This document shows, one piece after another, positions 1 through 36,350 of a stretch of DNA of 64,000 bases. Source of the stretch: Podocnemis expansa. Its lineage: Eukaryota > Chordata > Testudines > Podocnemididae. Each line of letters opens with the position of its first letter. Position 1 is the first letter of the stretch. The stretch spans positions 43,416,905 to 43,480,904 of the forward strand of contig ML681991.1 in NCBI GenBank assembly GCA_007922195.1. Reading direction: 5' to 3'. The notes below the pieces were generated by a model, which made no database searches, was not told the origin of the DNA, and was given only the letters and a program-made list of their open reading frames with translations. A program made the translations under genes and the position numbers.

Positions 1-26576
<26,576 letters not shown>

Positions 26577-26661
26577 CAAGCCCCGGCTCCGCTTCCCGGT
26601 CGGTCGGCGCCTGCTCTTCACGCCAACGGCCGAGCGTGAGGGAAGGGACAAGGCGCCCGGG

Positions 26662-26682
26662 GCTTGCTGGGAGCAGTAGTCC
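26662..26682 (-). promoter_or_regulatory. ZNF143/THAP11-type motif (downstream copy, diverged)
   Basis: The minus strand reads ACTACTGCTCCCAGCAAGC, the same motif with a few changes. It has the same orientation as, and lies 46 bp from, the stronger copy. Its position is about 90 bp upstream of the HDAC8 start codon. Confidence 0.6.
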
Positions 26683-26704
26683 CCAGACACCACCCGCCCA
26701 GCGC

Positions 26705-26727
26705 GGGGCATGCTGGGAGTTGTAGTC
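26705..26727 (-). promoter_or_regulatory. ZNF143/THAP11-type motif (upstream copy)
   Basis: On the minus strand this reads ACTACAACTCCCAGCATGC followed by CCC, a close match to the SBS/M8 consensus ACTACAnnTCCCAGnnnGC known from CpG-island promoters and bound by ZNF143 and THAP11. It lies about 130 bp upstream of the HDAC8 ATG. Confidence 0.75.
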
Positions 26728-26875
26728 TTCTAGCAGCGTGGTCACCGTGCCGGGGCTGGAAGCCGCTGCGGCGTTGTTCTGAGCCACAAGTTCAGAGCCC
26801 AGCCACCACTCCAGTGCCCAGAGCTCCCCGGGATAGCTGACCTCGGTCACCTGCCCCAGGGATTTCCCCAACACC

Positions 26876-26983
26876 CCCCCCCAGTTGTCATCTCCTAACA
26901 GTGTTATACCAATCTAGTGAGCACCCCCAATACCCCCTTACACCTCCCCCCCACACCCCCTAATTTCAAGTCCTGGGGCGAAT
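26876..26983 (+). repeat. C-rich repeat unit, copy 2
   Basis: Collinear with 8795-8915 (see that entry). Here it directly abuts the HDAC8 promoter region, about 300 bp upstream of the start codon. Confidence 0.7.
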
Positions 26984-27199
26984 ACTGAGCTGCCCTTTCC
27001 ACTGAGCATCCTGCCCCGCTGCTCGTCCTCTCGAGCCCCATCCCGTGCCCCAGCCCCTCCATCCCCACAGTGCAGGACAGTAGCTGCCTGGGTTGCATCT
27101 GTAAGGGCACTGGTAGCCCCTTACTGAGACTGAATGGGCCTTTTGATTGGCCACTCTTACCTGGAAGCAGGACTCTGAAACAGACAGCCCCAGGGCCAG

Positions 27200-28230
27200 T
27201 GGGAGAGGCCAGTGTCCCAGGATGGCCTGATTGATTGGAAGTGCTCCCCTGCTCACTGAGCTGAAACTGCAGGCTGGACATGCCTGGACAAGCCAGTGTG
27301 TGAGGCCGAGCTAAGGAGGAAGCACTAAGCAGGCAGCAGCTGGGAGCCAGAGGACCCAGGAAGGGAGGCCAGGCTGAGCTGATTTGTGCAGAGGAGACCC
27401 ACAGCAGCTGGACCAGCAGAGAGCCAAGCAGAGCTGGAGTCGTCTGGAGCTGGGTGCAGGAGGCCAGAGAAGGAGCCAAGGGGCTGAGCTGACCTGTCCA
27501 GACAGGAGGAGGCTCAGAGGAGCCCGAGGAGCACACCAGAGAGCCACATGGAACCCGAGCAGTGGCTGGGAGCCAGAGCTGCAGCTATCTGGAGCCAGGT
27601 GTGGTGAGCAGCTGGGGAACAGTGAAGGGGAGGCTGATGCTGGGAAGAAGGGCCCTGCCCCTAGAGCTTGGGGACATGTGGCCATAGCCAGAGCCTGCAT
27701 CTGGCCCGCTGGAGCATCCAGTCACAGCCAGGCCTGGGCAGAGGGCTTGTAACGTGGCAAACAGACTGTGAGACTGTTCCTCAGGCCCCAGAGACTCTGT
27801 AGTGCCCCCACGCCGGGCGGTGGCACTGGGGATTTACTGTTCACCTTTTTCCACTTTTTTCTATTTTCTTATTGGGTTATTCTTTTTATTTCTGTATGCT
27901 TAAATAAATTGTATATAGTGTATATAGTAACTGGTGGGCCAGAAGAGTGGTCAGTGTGGTCAGCACCTCAGAGCAGGGACACCCTAGCCCTGTCCTGAGA
28001 GACCACGATAAGGGTGGGGGTTGAGTCCCCAGAAATTCTGGGGCCCAGCGTTGTTGGAGTTGCAGGGACTCCTCCAAACGGGAGATTGGGAGGGGAGCTT
28101 TTGAGGTCAGGCAGGCCTTGGGGTAAAGGAAGTGGGAGCAGGGACTCAGATCCTTTTGCTACCCACCTTCACCGGGGGGGTATACAAAGTCTGGGAAGTT
28201 CCCCACAAGAGTGGGTCCATCCCCCCGCTT
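27200..28230 (+). repeat. Unclassified G+C-rich repeat, possible LTR or retroelement 3' region
   Basis: Purine-rich block of reiterated GAGCCAGA / GGAGCTGGG phrases (27300-27650), then a TTTTTCC-rich stretch and AATAAA (27903-27908) followed by TATATAGTGTATATAG, then a G-rich block ending near ACCGGGGGGGTATACAAAG. The polyadenylation signal and overall texture suggest a retroelement end, but I see no paired repeat or coding domain, so the class is open. Confidence 0.4.
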
Positions 28231-28318
28231 ACACATCTGACAAAGTGGGATTTTCTTCCATGAAAGCTCATGCGAAAAATAAATCTGTTGGTCTTAAAGT
28301 GCCACACGACTCCTTGGA
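28231..28318 (+). repeat. Hammerhead-like short retroelement tail, copy 3
   Basis: ACATCTGACAA, AGTGGGATTTTCTTCCAT hairpin, GAAAGCTCATGC, AATAAATCTGTTGGTCTTAA and GTGCCACACGACTCCTTGG. The CTGACAA box differs from the hammerhead CTGANGA by one transition at the essential G. Confidence 0.65.
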
Positions 28319-28449
28319 GGGTTTTTTGGCACCACTGGTCTGTGAGTGAACATGCTCCAACAAACTTCTCACAGCCACCTCCCACGCACACATTTTGCTT
28401 GTGACCGGCTCCAGCCCTGGCGGATCAGGAGCAGCTGTGCCTTTGATTT

Positions 28450-28625
28450 ATTGAGTTGTAGATTTTAAGGTCAGACGGGACCAACATGCTGATCTAGTCT
28501 GGCCACCTGAAAAGCACAGGGCCATGGAACCTCACCCACCCACTCCTGTAATAGACCCCTAACCTCTGACTGACTCATTGATGTCCCCAGTCATGGTTTA
28601 AAGCCTTCAAGATACAGAGGTTTTG
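28450..28625 (-). repeat. CR1 LINE 3' tail, antisense
   Basis: GTAGATTTTAAGGTCAGACG, GATCTAGTCTGGCC and ACTCCTGTAATAGACCCCTA match antisense CR1 3' tails of reptiles. Confidence 0.75.
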
Positions 28626-28814
28626 GCTTCCCGAGTTCATGTGTCTTTGGTGAATTTCACCTTGCAGATTTCAGAGCAATGCCTCACTTTATCAGAGCAT
28701 TTTGACTTCTAATCCTACCCTGAGAGTGCTTGCAGTCTCTCCCAGTGGCATAGAGGCGGCAGCACACACACCCCCAGAAGCATTCACATTAGTGTCTCAA
28801 CTAAACACCTAGTC

Positions 28815-29170
28815 ACTTTAAAAATGACTATGCTGGGTCAGACCAATGGTCTATTTCTGATGACGACGACTAGTGCCAGCTGCTCCAGAGAGAATGAACA
28901 GAACAGGGTGGTTTATCCAGTGATCCCTTTTGTCCACTCCCAACTTTTGGCACTTGAAAGCACAGGGACACCTGGAGCATGAGGTTGTGTCCTTGACTTT
29001 CCTGGCTAAAAACAATTGAGTGATCCTCTGGAAACTTACCTAATTCTTTTTTGGCCTTCACAACATCCCCTGGCAACCAATGCCACTGGTTGATTTTGTG
29101 CTGTCAGAAAAAATGCTTCCTTATATTTGTTTTAAATCTGCTGTCTGTTATTTTCACCAGTTGACTCTAT
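28815..29170 (-). repeat. Old antisense CR1-like element, part 1
   Basis: Phrases TATGCTGGGTCAGACCAATG, GAGAATGAACAGAACAGG, TTGGCCTTCACAACATCCCC and ATTTGTTTTAAATCTGCTG are those of a dispersed reptile CR1-type repeat. It continues in the same orientation at about 29570-29690 and 32450-32800. Confidence 0.75.
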
Positions 29171-29176
29171 TACAAA

Positions 29177-29260
29177 TAGGGCCCTACCAAGTTCATAGCC
29201 ATGAAAATCATGTCAGGGACCACAAAATCATTACAGTGTGACCTGTTCCTATGACTTACA
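29177..29260 (+). repeat. hAT-like left end fragment
   Basis: TAGGGCCCTACCAAGTTCAT followed by AGCCATGAAAATCATG is the left terminus of a hAT-type reptile repeat. It interrupts the older antisense CR1-like element. No matching right end was found. Confidence 0.55.
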
Positions 29261-29300
29261 CTTCCCTGCATTTATTTTCTTCCTATTCTGTATGTCCATC

Positions 29301-29397
29301 TTCACGCATCTGACAAAGTGGGATTTTCTCCCACGAAAGCTCATGCAATAAATATGTTTGTTAGTCATTAAGTGCCCCAGGACTCCTTGTTTGTTTC
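29301..29397 (+). repeat. Hammerhead-like short retroelement tail, copy 4 (best preserved)
   Basis: GCATCTGACAA, a GTGGG-ATTTTCT-CCCAC hairpin, CGAAAGCTCATGC, AATAAATATGTTTGTTAGTC, and CCCCAGGACTCCTTGTTTG. GCAT and ATGC can pair to close the structure. All core boxes are intact except the CTGANGA G, which is A. Confidence 0.7.
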
Positions 29398-29569
29398 CCA
29401 TGAAATATAGCCATTGCACTGGACACCCAATCTGGGAAGCTCCTACTGTGCCCTAGACTTCAGCTGTTAGTTCCAGCAGGCTGGGAGGGGGAGGTGGGGA
29501 CTTGCTCTTCCACCACACAGCCACTCTCAGTCTCAGGGTAGATCAGACCCACCTCTGGGTACCTTCCCC

Positions 29570-29690
29570 AACTCATTTAGAGCCCATCATCTTGTTAGTA
29601 CAGCTAGGATCATTTCCCGATGTGCATTATTTTGTACTGATCAACACTGAATTTCATCTGCCAGTTACCACTGTGGAACATGTCACCAAG
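29570..29690 (-). repeat. Old antisense CR1-like element, part 2
   Basis: AGCCCATCATCTTGTTAGTA, CCGATGTGCATTATTTTGTA and AACACTGAATTTCATCTGCC. The text breaks off at TCTGCCAG, where the younger CR1 is inserted, and resumes at about 32450 with TTTTGTTGCCCAGG. Confidence 0.8.
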
Positions 29691-32371
29691 CAAGGCTGGG
29701 TATAAATTGTTCAGGAAGGAGAGGCAGAGAAGAGGGGGAGGAGTAGCACTACATGTAAAAGAGCTCTATGACTGCTCAGAGCTCCATTATGGAAGTGGAA
29801 CCGAGCCAGTTGAAAATCTGAGGGTTAAGCTTAAAGAAGAGGGCAACAAGGGGGACATTGTGGTAGGTGTCTGCTATAGACCTCCAGACCCGAAGGAGGA
29901 GGTGGATGAGGCATTCTAATGGACAACTGACAGAAGTTGCCAGTTCACAGGCCCTGGTTCTCTTGGGGGACTTAAATTACCCTGACATCTGCTGGGAGGC
30001 CAATACAGCAGCACACAGGCAATCCAGGAAGTTTTTGGAGAGTGTTGAGGACAACTTCCTGGTACAAATCCTGGAGGAACCAACTAGGGGCCTTGCACCT
30101 CTCGACCTACTGCTCACAAACAGAAGAATTGATTGGGGAAGTAAAAGTGAATGGCAACCTGGGCAGCAGTGACCATGAGATGATAGAGTTCAAGATGCTG
30201 ATTAATGGAAAAAAGGAAAGAAGCAGACCCTGGACTTCAGAAAAGCAGATTTTGGCTCCCTCAGGGAACTGATGGGCAGGATCCTTTAGAAGGCTGATCT
30301 GAAGGGGAAAGGTGTCCAAGAGAGCTGGCTGCATTTTAAAGAAACCCTGCTAAGGGCACAAGAAAATACCCCTCTGATGAGCAAAAAGAACAGCAAATGT
30401 GGTGGGTGCCTAGTGTGGCTTAACAGAGAACTCTGCACTGAGCTAAAGCATAAAAAGGAAGCTTACAGGAAGTCGAAGCTTGGACAGATGACTAAGGAGG
30501 CAATTAAAGACATTGCTCGGGACTGCAGGGATAAAATCAGAAAGGCCAGAGGACAATTAGAGTTGCGGCTAGCAAGGGATGTGAAGGATAACAGGAAGGG
30601 TTTCTATAAGTATGTCACTAACAAGAAGAGGATCAGGACTGGTGTCAGTCCCTTACTGAATAGCACAGGTATCCTTGTGATGGAGGATGAGGAAAAAGCT
30701 GAAGTGCTCAATGCTTTTTTTACTTCAGTGTTCACAGCCAGGGCCAGCTCCCAGCCCACTACATGGGTATGGCAGATTGGAGAGAAGAAGCGAGGCCCTT
30801 GGTGACGGAAGGTCAGGTTAGGGACTACCTAAAGAAGCTGGATGTGCACAAGTCCATGGGGCTGGATGACCTGCATCCGAGGGTGCTGAGGGAGTTGGCC
30901 GATGAGGGAGCAGTACCGCTGGCCGTTGTCTTTGAAAACTCGTGGTGAACGGGGGAGGTGCCAAAGGACTGGAAAAAAGCAAATATAGTGCCTATCTTCA
31001 AGAAAGGCAAAAAGGAGGATCCAGGGAATTACAGACCTGTCAGCCTCACCTCAATCCCTGGAAAAATCATGGAGCAGATTCTCAAAGAATCCATCCTGAA
31101 ACACTTAGAGGAAATAGAGTGATCAAGAACAGTCAGCATGGATTCACCAAGGGTAAATCGTGCTTGACCAACCTCATCACCTTCTACAATGAGATGACTG
31201 GATTTGTGGATGCAGGAAAAGCTGTTGATGTGATATACCTCAACTTTAGCAACGCTTTTGATACCATTTCCCACAGCATTCTCGTCAGCAAGTTAAGGAA
31301 GTATGGGTTGGATGTGTGGACTGTAAGGTGGATAGAGAACTGGCTAAATCAACGGTTTCCGCGTGTAGGAATCAATGGCTCCATGTCTAGTTGGCAACCA
31401 GTAACGAGTGGTGTGCCCCAGGGGTCGGTCCTGGGGCCAGTTCTGTTCAACATTTTCATTAATGATCTGGATGATAGGATTGACTGCACTCAGTAAGTTT
31501 GAGGATGACACCAAGCTGGGGGGAACAGTAGACACTCTGGAGGGCAGGGAGAAGATTCAGGAAGACCTTGACAAATTGGAGAAGTGAGCCAATAGAAATC
31601 CCATGAGGTTCAACAAGGACAAGTGCAAAGTCCTGCACTTGGGATGGAAAAACCCCATGCACTGCTACAGGCTGGGGAGCAATCAGCTAAGTAGCAGCAC
31701 CGTAGAAAAGGATCTGGGGGTCCTGGTGGATGGGAAGCTGGATAGGAGCGAGCAGCATGCTCTTGCTGCCAAATAGGCCAATGGCATACTGGGCTGCATC
31801 AGAAGTGTTGCCAGCAGATCAAGGGATGTGATCATTCCCCTCTATTCGGCACTGATGAGGCTGCATCTGGAATACTGTGTCCAGTTTTGTGCTCCCCCCT
31901 ACAAAAAGGATGTGGACAAATTAGAGTCCAGTGGAGGGCAACAAAAATGATCAAGGGGCTGGAGCACAAGTCCTATAAAGAAAGACTGAAGGAACTAGGC
32001 TTATTTAGCCTGCAGAAGAGAAGACTGAGGGGGGATTTGATAGCAACATTCAACTACCTGAAAGGATGCTCCAAAGAGGATGGAGCTCAGCTGTTCTCAG
32101 TAGTAACAGAGGATAGAACAAGCAGCAGTGGTTTCAAGTTGCAGATGGGGAGGTCAAAGCTGGATATTAGAAAAAACTTTACCAGGAGAGTGGTGAAGCA
32201 TTGGAATGGGCTACCTAGGGAGGTGGTGGAATCTCCATCTTTGAAGATGTTTAAGGCCTGGCTGGATAAAACTCTGGCTGGGATAATTTAGTGGGAGTGG
32301 TCCAGCTTTTTTTCACAGGGGGTTGGTCTAGATGACCTCAGAGGTCCCTTCCAACCCAGTGGTTCTATGAA
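29690..32371 (+). pseudogene. 5'-truncated CR1 LINE with frameshifted ORF2 (endonuclease end and reverse transcriptase)
   Basis: About 2.7 kb. Peptide fragments in changing frames match CR1 ORF2: GYKLFRKERQ and [15 protein letters not shown] (endonuclease C-terminal part), [15 protein letters not shown], then RT segments [58 protein letters not shown] and [10 protein letters not shown]. The catalytic FADD box is broken twice: a frame change and stop at 31494-31496 just before it, and an Ala-to-Glu substitution (codons 31498-31509). The ORF2 C-terminal frame (about 31930-32291) ends with a stop. The 3' end, GGTCTAGATGACCTCAGAGG then GGTTCTATGA, is a typical CR1 tail. At least four frame changes: not functional. 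Confidence 0.92.
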
Positions 32372-32449
32372 GGCACTTACTTTAGCCATCTGAAGTGGAA
32401 ATCTATCTAGACTAATGTGGCTATCCCTTTGGAAATTGCTGTTTTGTTG

Positions 32450-32800
32450 CCCAGGCCTCCAAGTTTTGTGAGATCTTCACAATCAGCTTTGGGCTTAACT
32501 ATCTAGAGTAATTTTATATCATCTGAAAATTTTGCCACTTCATTGTTTACCACTGTCTCCATATCATTTATGAACATGTTGAAGAGCAGTGGTCTCAGTA
32601 CAGACCCTTGAGAGATCCCTCCATCTCTATTGTGAAATCTTGACAGTTTACTCCCACCTTTGTTTCCTGTTCAGGAGAGGGCCTTCCCTCTTATCCCAGT
32701 ATTGCTTACACTGCTAAGTGCCTTTGGTGAGGGAACTTGTCAAAGGCTTTCTGAAAGTTCAGGTGTGTGTGGGTTTCCCCACATTTCTTTGGCAGTTCTA
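32450..32800 (-). repeat. Old antisense CR1-like element, part 3 (RT region)
   Basis: TTTTGTTGCCCAGG, TTTTGTGAGATC, ATTTTGCCACTTCATTG, TTATGAACATGTTGAAGAGC and AGTACAGACCCTTGAGAGAT. Read on the minus strand, 32706-32760 encodes FQKAFDKFPHQRH, a decayed form of the RT motif DFSKAFDTVPH, which shows its LINE origin. Confidence 0.8.
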
Positions 32801-33409
32801 CATTGGAGTGAGTCCTGGCTAGCGTCATTGATGCTGCTAAATAGCATATTATCACCCACATCTGGAGCACAAACACCCCCCTTCTTTCATGACTCTTAGT
32901 GTCTTCATTCCCTGAAGAGAAGTTACAACACTGGAAAAGAAAGAACCAGATAAAGCTGCAAGTCTGGCAGGTTTTGGTTCTGCTGGCTGAAAGGTGCTTC
33001 ACCCAGTTAAGGGTTCTGGTAGTAATCTAATAAAATTCTCTATGGGATGAGACAAAGCTGCTGCAGCAACTGCTTCATTTGCTTCTCCTTGGCCCTATCC
33101 TTATACTGTTGTTACTTTAAGTAGCTAAAGGAAAAATATTTCAGGTGCTGGGATCCTGCCCCTAGTTCATGCTGCTGGAGGCAGATGTGATGAAACAATT
33201 TGCAGAACCCTGTGCAAAATCACCCTTAACAGAAAATAAAGACTAACCGTTTCTCACTTGAGCACACAGACCACAGCGAGCTAGAACACAAACAGTGGAC
33301 GTGACCACTGCTTATTAACCCAGGGCTGCTAACTTTCACCATGTTGATGGTCTCCTGATATTTGGTCTTTCCCTTGAAGTCCCAGCTCCTTCAAGCATCC
33401 AATGATATG

Positions 33410-33480
33410 AAGATTTACAGATTTTAAGGCCAGAATGGAACTCTATGATCATGTGTCTGGGCCCCTGCTTACCACGGGAC
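33410..33480 (-). repeat. CR1 LINE 3' tail fragment, antisense
   Basis: TTTACAGATTTTAAGGCCAG and AATGGAACTCTATGATCATG resemble an antisense CR1 3' tail. Confidence 0.6.
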
Positions 33481-34145
33481 AAAGAAACCCATTCAGTAGT
33501 TTCTGCATCAAGCCCCATGCATCTCAAAATTGCACATGGTGGAAGCTTTCTCATATCCCTCAGGACATTTTTTCCAAAGATTAAAATCCTCAGTTCAAAA
33601 TTTGCATCTTATTTCTCATCTAGCTGTCTAGCTTCACTTTCTCATTTTGCCTTCCTCTGCTGAATTGAAGAACCACTCACTGCAAGCACAAATCCTTTCC
33701 CCCATAGGCATTTATTGACTGTGAACCAGTCACCCCTTCATTTTCAGTTGGCTAAATTAACTAGAGTGCAAATGATGGCTTCCATTTAGAATACAGAAAA
33801 GTCAATTTCTAGTTCTGCTGCTTACACACACATACAATCTGAAAATGTCACTCAAAGGCTACAAAAAGAACCACCCCAACACTTTTAAAAAAAGGAAGAA
33901 AACCAAAAAATACTTGAGATTTTTGGAGCCTGCTGCATTTTTAGGTCTGCAGGCATTATGAATGGCTCATGGTTTTCCTGAAACCTCATGGTTCCCCCCA
34001 CTCCCACACCTGTTTTAAGGACTGATTTTCATATTTGTATACAGCATCTGGCACAATGGGGCTCTGCTCCTTGAGAATTTCTAGGTCACCCCCTACAACT
34101 ATGAACAAAAACCCACCTGATTAAGTAGACTTGCTACTCCTTGCC

Positions 34146-34400
34146 CAGAGGTCAGCAACCTGAAAGAGCCACTTCCAAAAATTCCTTCAATAACCAAGTG
34201 CTTTGAGAGCCACAATGGGTGTAGCTTCCTGGTAGGGAGTGGGAGCTCGGTGAGGGCACCTGCCACATGGTCCCCTGGCTGTGGGGGAGCCCAGAAACAG
34301 GAACAGACCTCCCCTGCCCCTTCAGCAAGGTAACCTGGTGGTTAATTGGGAGAGAGATGATCTGGAGCCAAGGGTCCCACAGTGGCAGAGGGGAAGCCAA
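34146..34400. mobile_element. hAT-like MITE, copy A
   Basis: Left end CAGAGGTCAGCAACCTGAAA; about 75 bp of it (to ACCAAGTGCTTTGAGAGCC) matches the reverse complement of the right part of 39585-39837. The right boundary is unclear. Confidence 0.6.
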
Positions 34401-34539
34401 AGCCACTGGCTGCAGACTACTGTCCTTGCCTAACTTGGCTCCCACTAGTGTCCCCTGTGCTTAAAAGGCATATAAAGGTAGCAGTTACCCTCCCCTAAGT
34501 CCCTTGAGGCTGGGATTGTTTGTATAGCACCTAACACAC

Positions 34540-34797
34540 TATTTCTCAAACAGAGGGTTCCAAGCCAAAAGGAGGCCACAAGGCTTACGTAAGGCAATCA
34601 CAGTATTGCCACCTTTACTTTTGACTACCTTCATTGATGGGTGGCTGGAGACAGTGACCTATTGGCCAGGGGCCCAGCACTGAAGGCAGCCCACCCTCAA
34701 GGCAGTGCAGAATTAAGGGTTGTATGGTGTGTGGGGGTCCTCAGCCCCTGAAATATTTTCAGAGTGAGTCCTGGCAAAAAGCTTGAGAACCACAGAC
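34540..34797. mobile_element. hAT-Charlie-like fragment
   Basis: Left TATTTCTCAAAC...GGTTCC and right GCTTGAGAACCACAG recall the CAGTGGTTCTCAA...TTGAGAACCACTG termini of hAT MITEs. The inverted repeat is imperfect and no target duplication is evident. Confidence 0.5.
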
Positions 34798-36264
34798 TAG
34801 CTCAAAGAAGGCCCAGTCACAAAGCAGCACCCCAGGCCTTCCAGTAACACACAAACCACCCACCCCCAAGAGACAAACTCCCTTCTGTCTCAAGGTTTTG
34901 CTCCTGGGTGGAGCCTAGGGCTCTACTAGAGAAGTAGCCAAACCCCCACCCAACTCTGAGGAGCAAGCAGGGCTTCTCAGTTACCCTCCCACAGGTAGCT
35001 CATCCCCCATTTCCCTTCAGGGCTCCAAAGGAGAACACAAGCCTGTTTGAAACATATTTTATTCAAGCTTCTCAGGCTTCCAGCAAGTCTTGCCTTTTTT
35101 GTTGTTTTATGGGGGGGGGTGAGGGGGGAAGGTTAAATGTTTAGTAGCAGCACAGCCTCCCACACTGACAGAGGCGAGAGCAAGACCTTGGAGTCTGAAA
35201 AAGGCTATGTCGTGGAGTGCAATTGTGTTATGGGCTACAGCCCATCAACGTGGAGCATAGAAAGCAGTCCTGCTCCAACACACTATGTACCTACGCATTA
35301 GGCTACTTGGCAGAAGCTAGTTACATGGCTTTCGCAATTCATGGTGGGTAGGGGTGGCTTCACCTTGCTCTCTGTGCAAAGGTCTCATACTCTGCAAGAG
35401 CCCATATGAAGACCTCTCTCCCCCCAGTAACAGTGCAGCTAAATGAAAGCCCCACAACAGCAGATCTTCCGAGTCCTGGCCCAGGAAATGGAACTTTGGA
35501 AAACACTGAATTGCTGGATCCAGTTGCAGAAGGCTCCAGGGTCAGATATTTCAGTGATCAACCCCCTACAATAGTGGGCTCATTGTCAAAACAGCATGGG
35601 GAGCAGAGAACACTCCATAGTCTGCCCTTAGCCTTTTCCTCCTTCCAAAAGTTTTACAGATGCCTGCTGCTCCTCAGCCCCTCTGACAGCAGACCAGCAG
35701 TTGGTCAGTTCCATTCTCCCATCGGAATGGATCAGAACGTATGAAGCCAAGAACATAGTGTTTTGTTCCAACACATCACAGGAAGGTTTCAGTGTCAGCT
35801 GCAGAGCTTCCTTCCAGGCATCCTCTATCCCCAGCAGCAGTTGTTCCACCAAGACCTTTGCAAGAGGGTCCAGAGGCTTGGTCTGATTTGTCCTGCCACC
35901 AGATTCCTCCTCCCTCTCCTGGGAGGACCATATCACAAGGCTTTTTAGGGTGAAGGAGACTCTGGTGTTTTTACAGATTGATGCTACAAGCCAATAAACT
36001 CAAGTTGCCTGCTCAAGCTTCTTCCCAGCCAGTGTCAGGCAAAGGTGCTCCAGCTGGATTGCTGAGGTGGATTGCACAGCAAATCAGGTGGTGGGTTTTT
36101 TTTGTTTTTTTATGTACCCCCTTTGCTAGTAAAGGTAAAACCAGCCCCAGACAGGTTAGGTGCAAACACTCTCCTCATATCTTCATTCAGCTTTCTGTAA
36201 GCTGTGCCCACTGAGTAAGGCACTCTGTCCCCCTTTATTAGGAGCCAGGCCACAAAAACTAATG

Positions 36265-36350
36265 AGCTAGCTACACCTGTGGCTCAGTCTTCCAGTTGTA
36301 GAGACTTGAGCATTAAGATTCAGAGGGCTGAGGTTTGATCCCTCATCCAA
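36265..36350 (+). repeat. tRNA-derived SINE-like fragment
   Basis: CTGTGGCTCAGT resembles a pol III A box and GAGGTTTGATCCCTC a B box, about 55 bp apart. It does not fold as an intact tRNA by eye, so a degenerate tRNA-derived SINE head is the likelier reading. Confidence 0.5.

Noticed and set aside
26904..27536. 210-codon minus-strand frame
   Set aside because: Derived from the purine-rich repeat block; Ser/Pro/Leu-rich peptide without similarity; no splice or promoter context.
28815..32800. A virus-derived or endogenous retroviral gene in the intergenic region
   Set aside because: The reverse transcriptase fragments are CR1-type (non-LTR); I see no gag, protease, integrase or envelope-like segment.
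36265..36350. A functional tRNA gene
   Set aside because: A- and B-box-like sequences are present but acceptor and anticodon stems do not pair by eye and there is no terminator T-run; a degenerate SINE head fits better.
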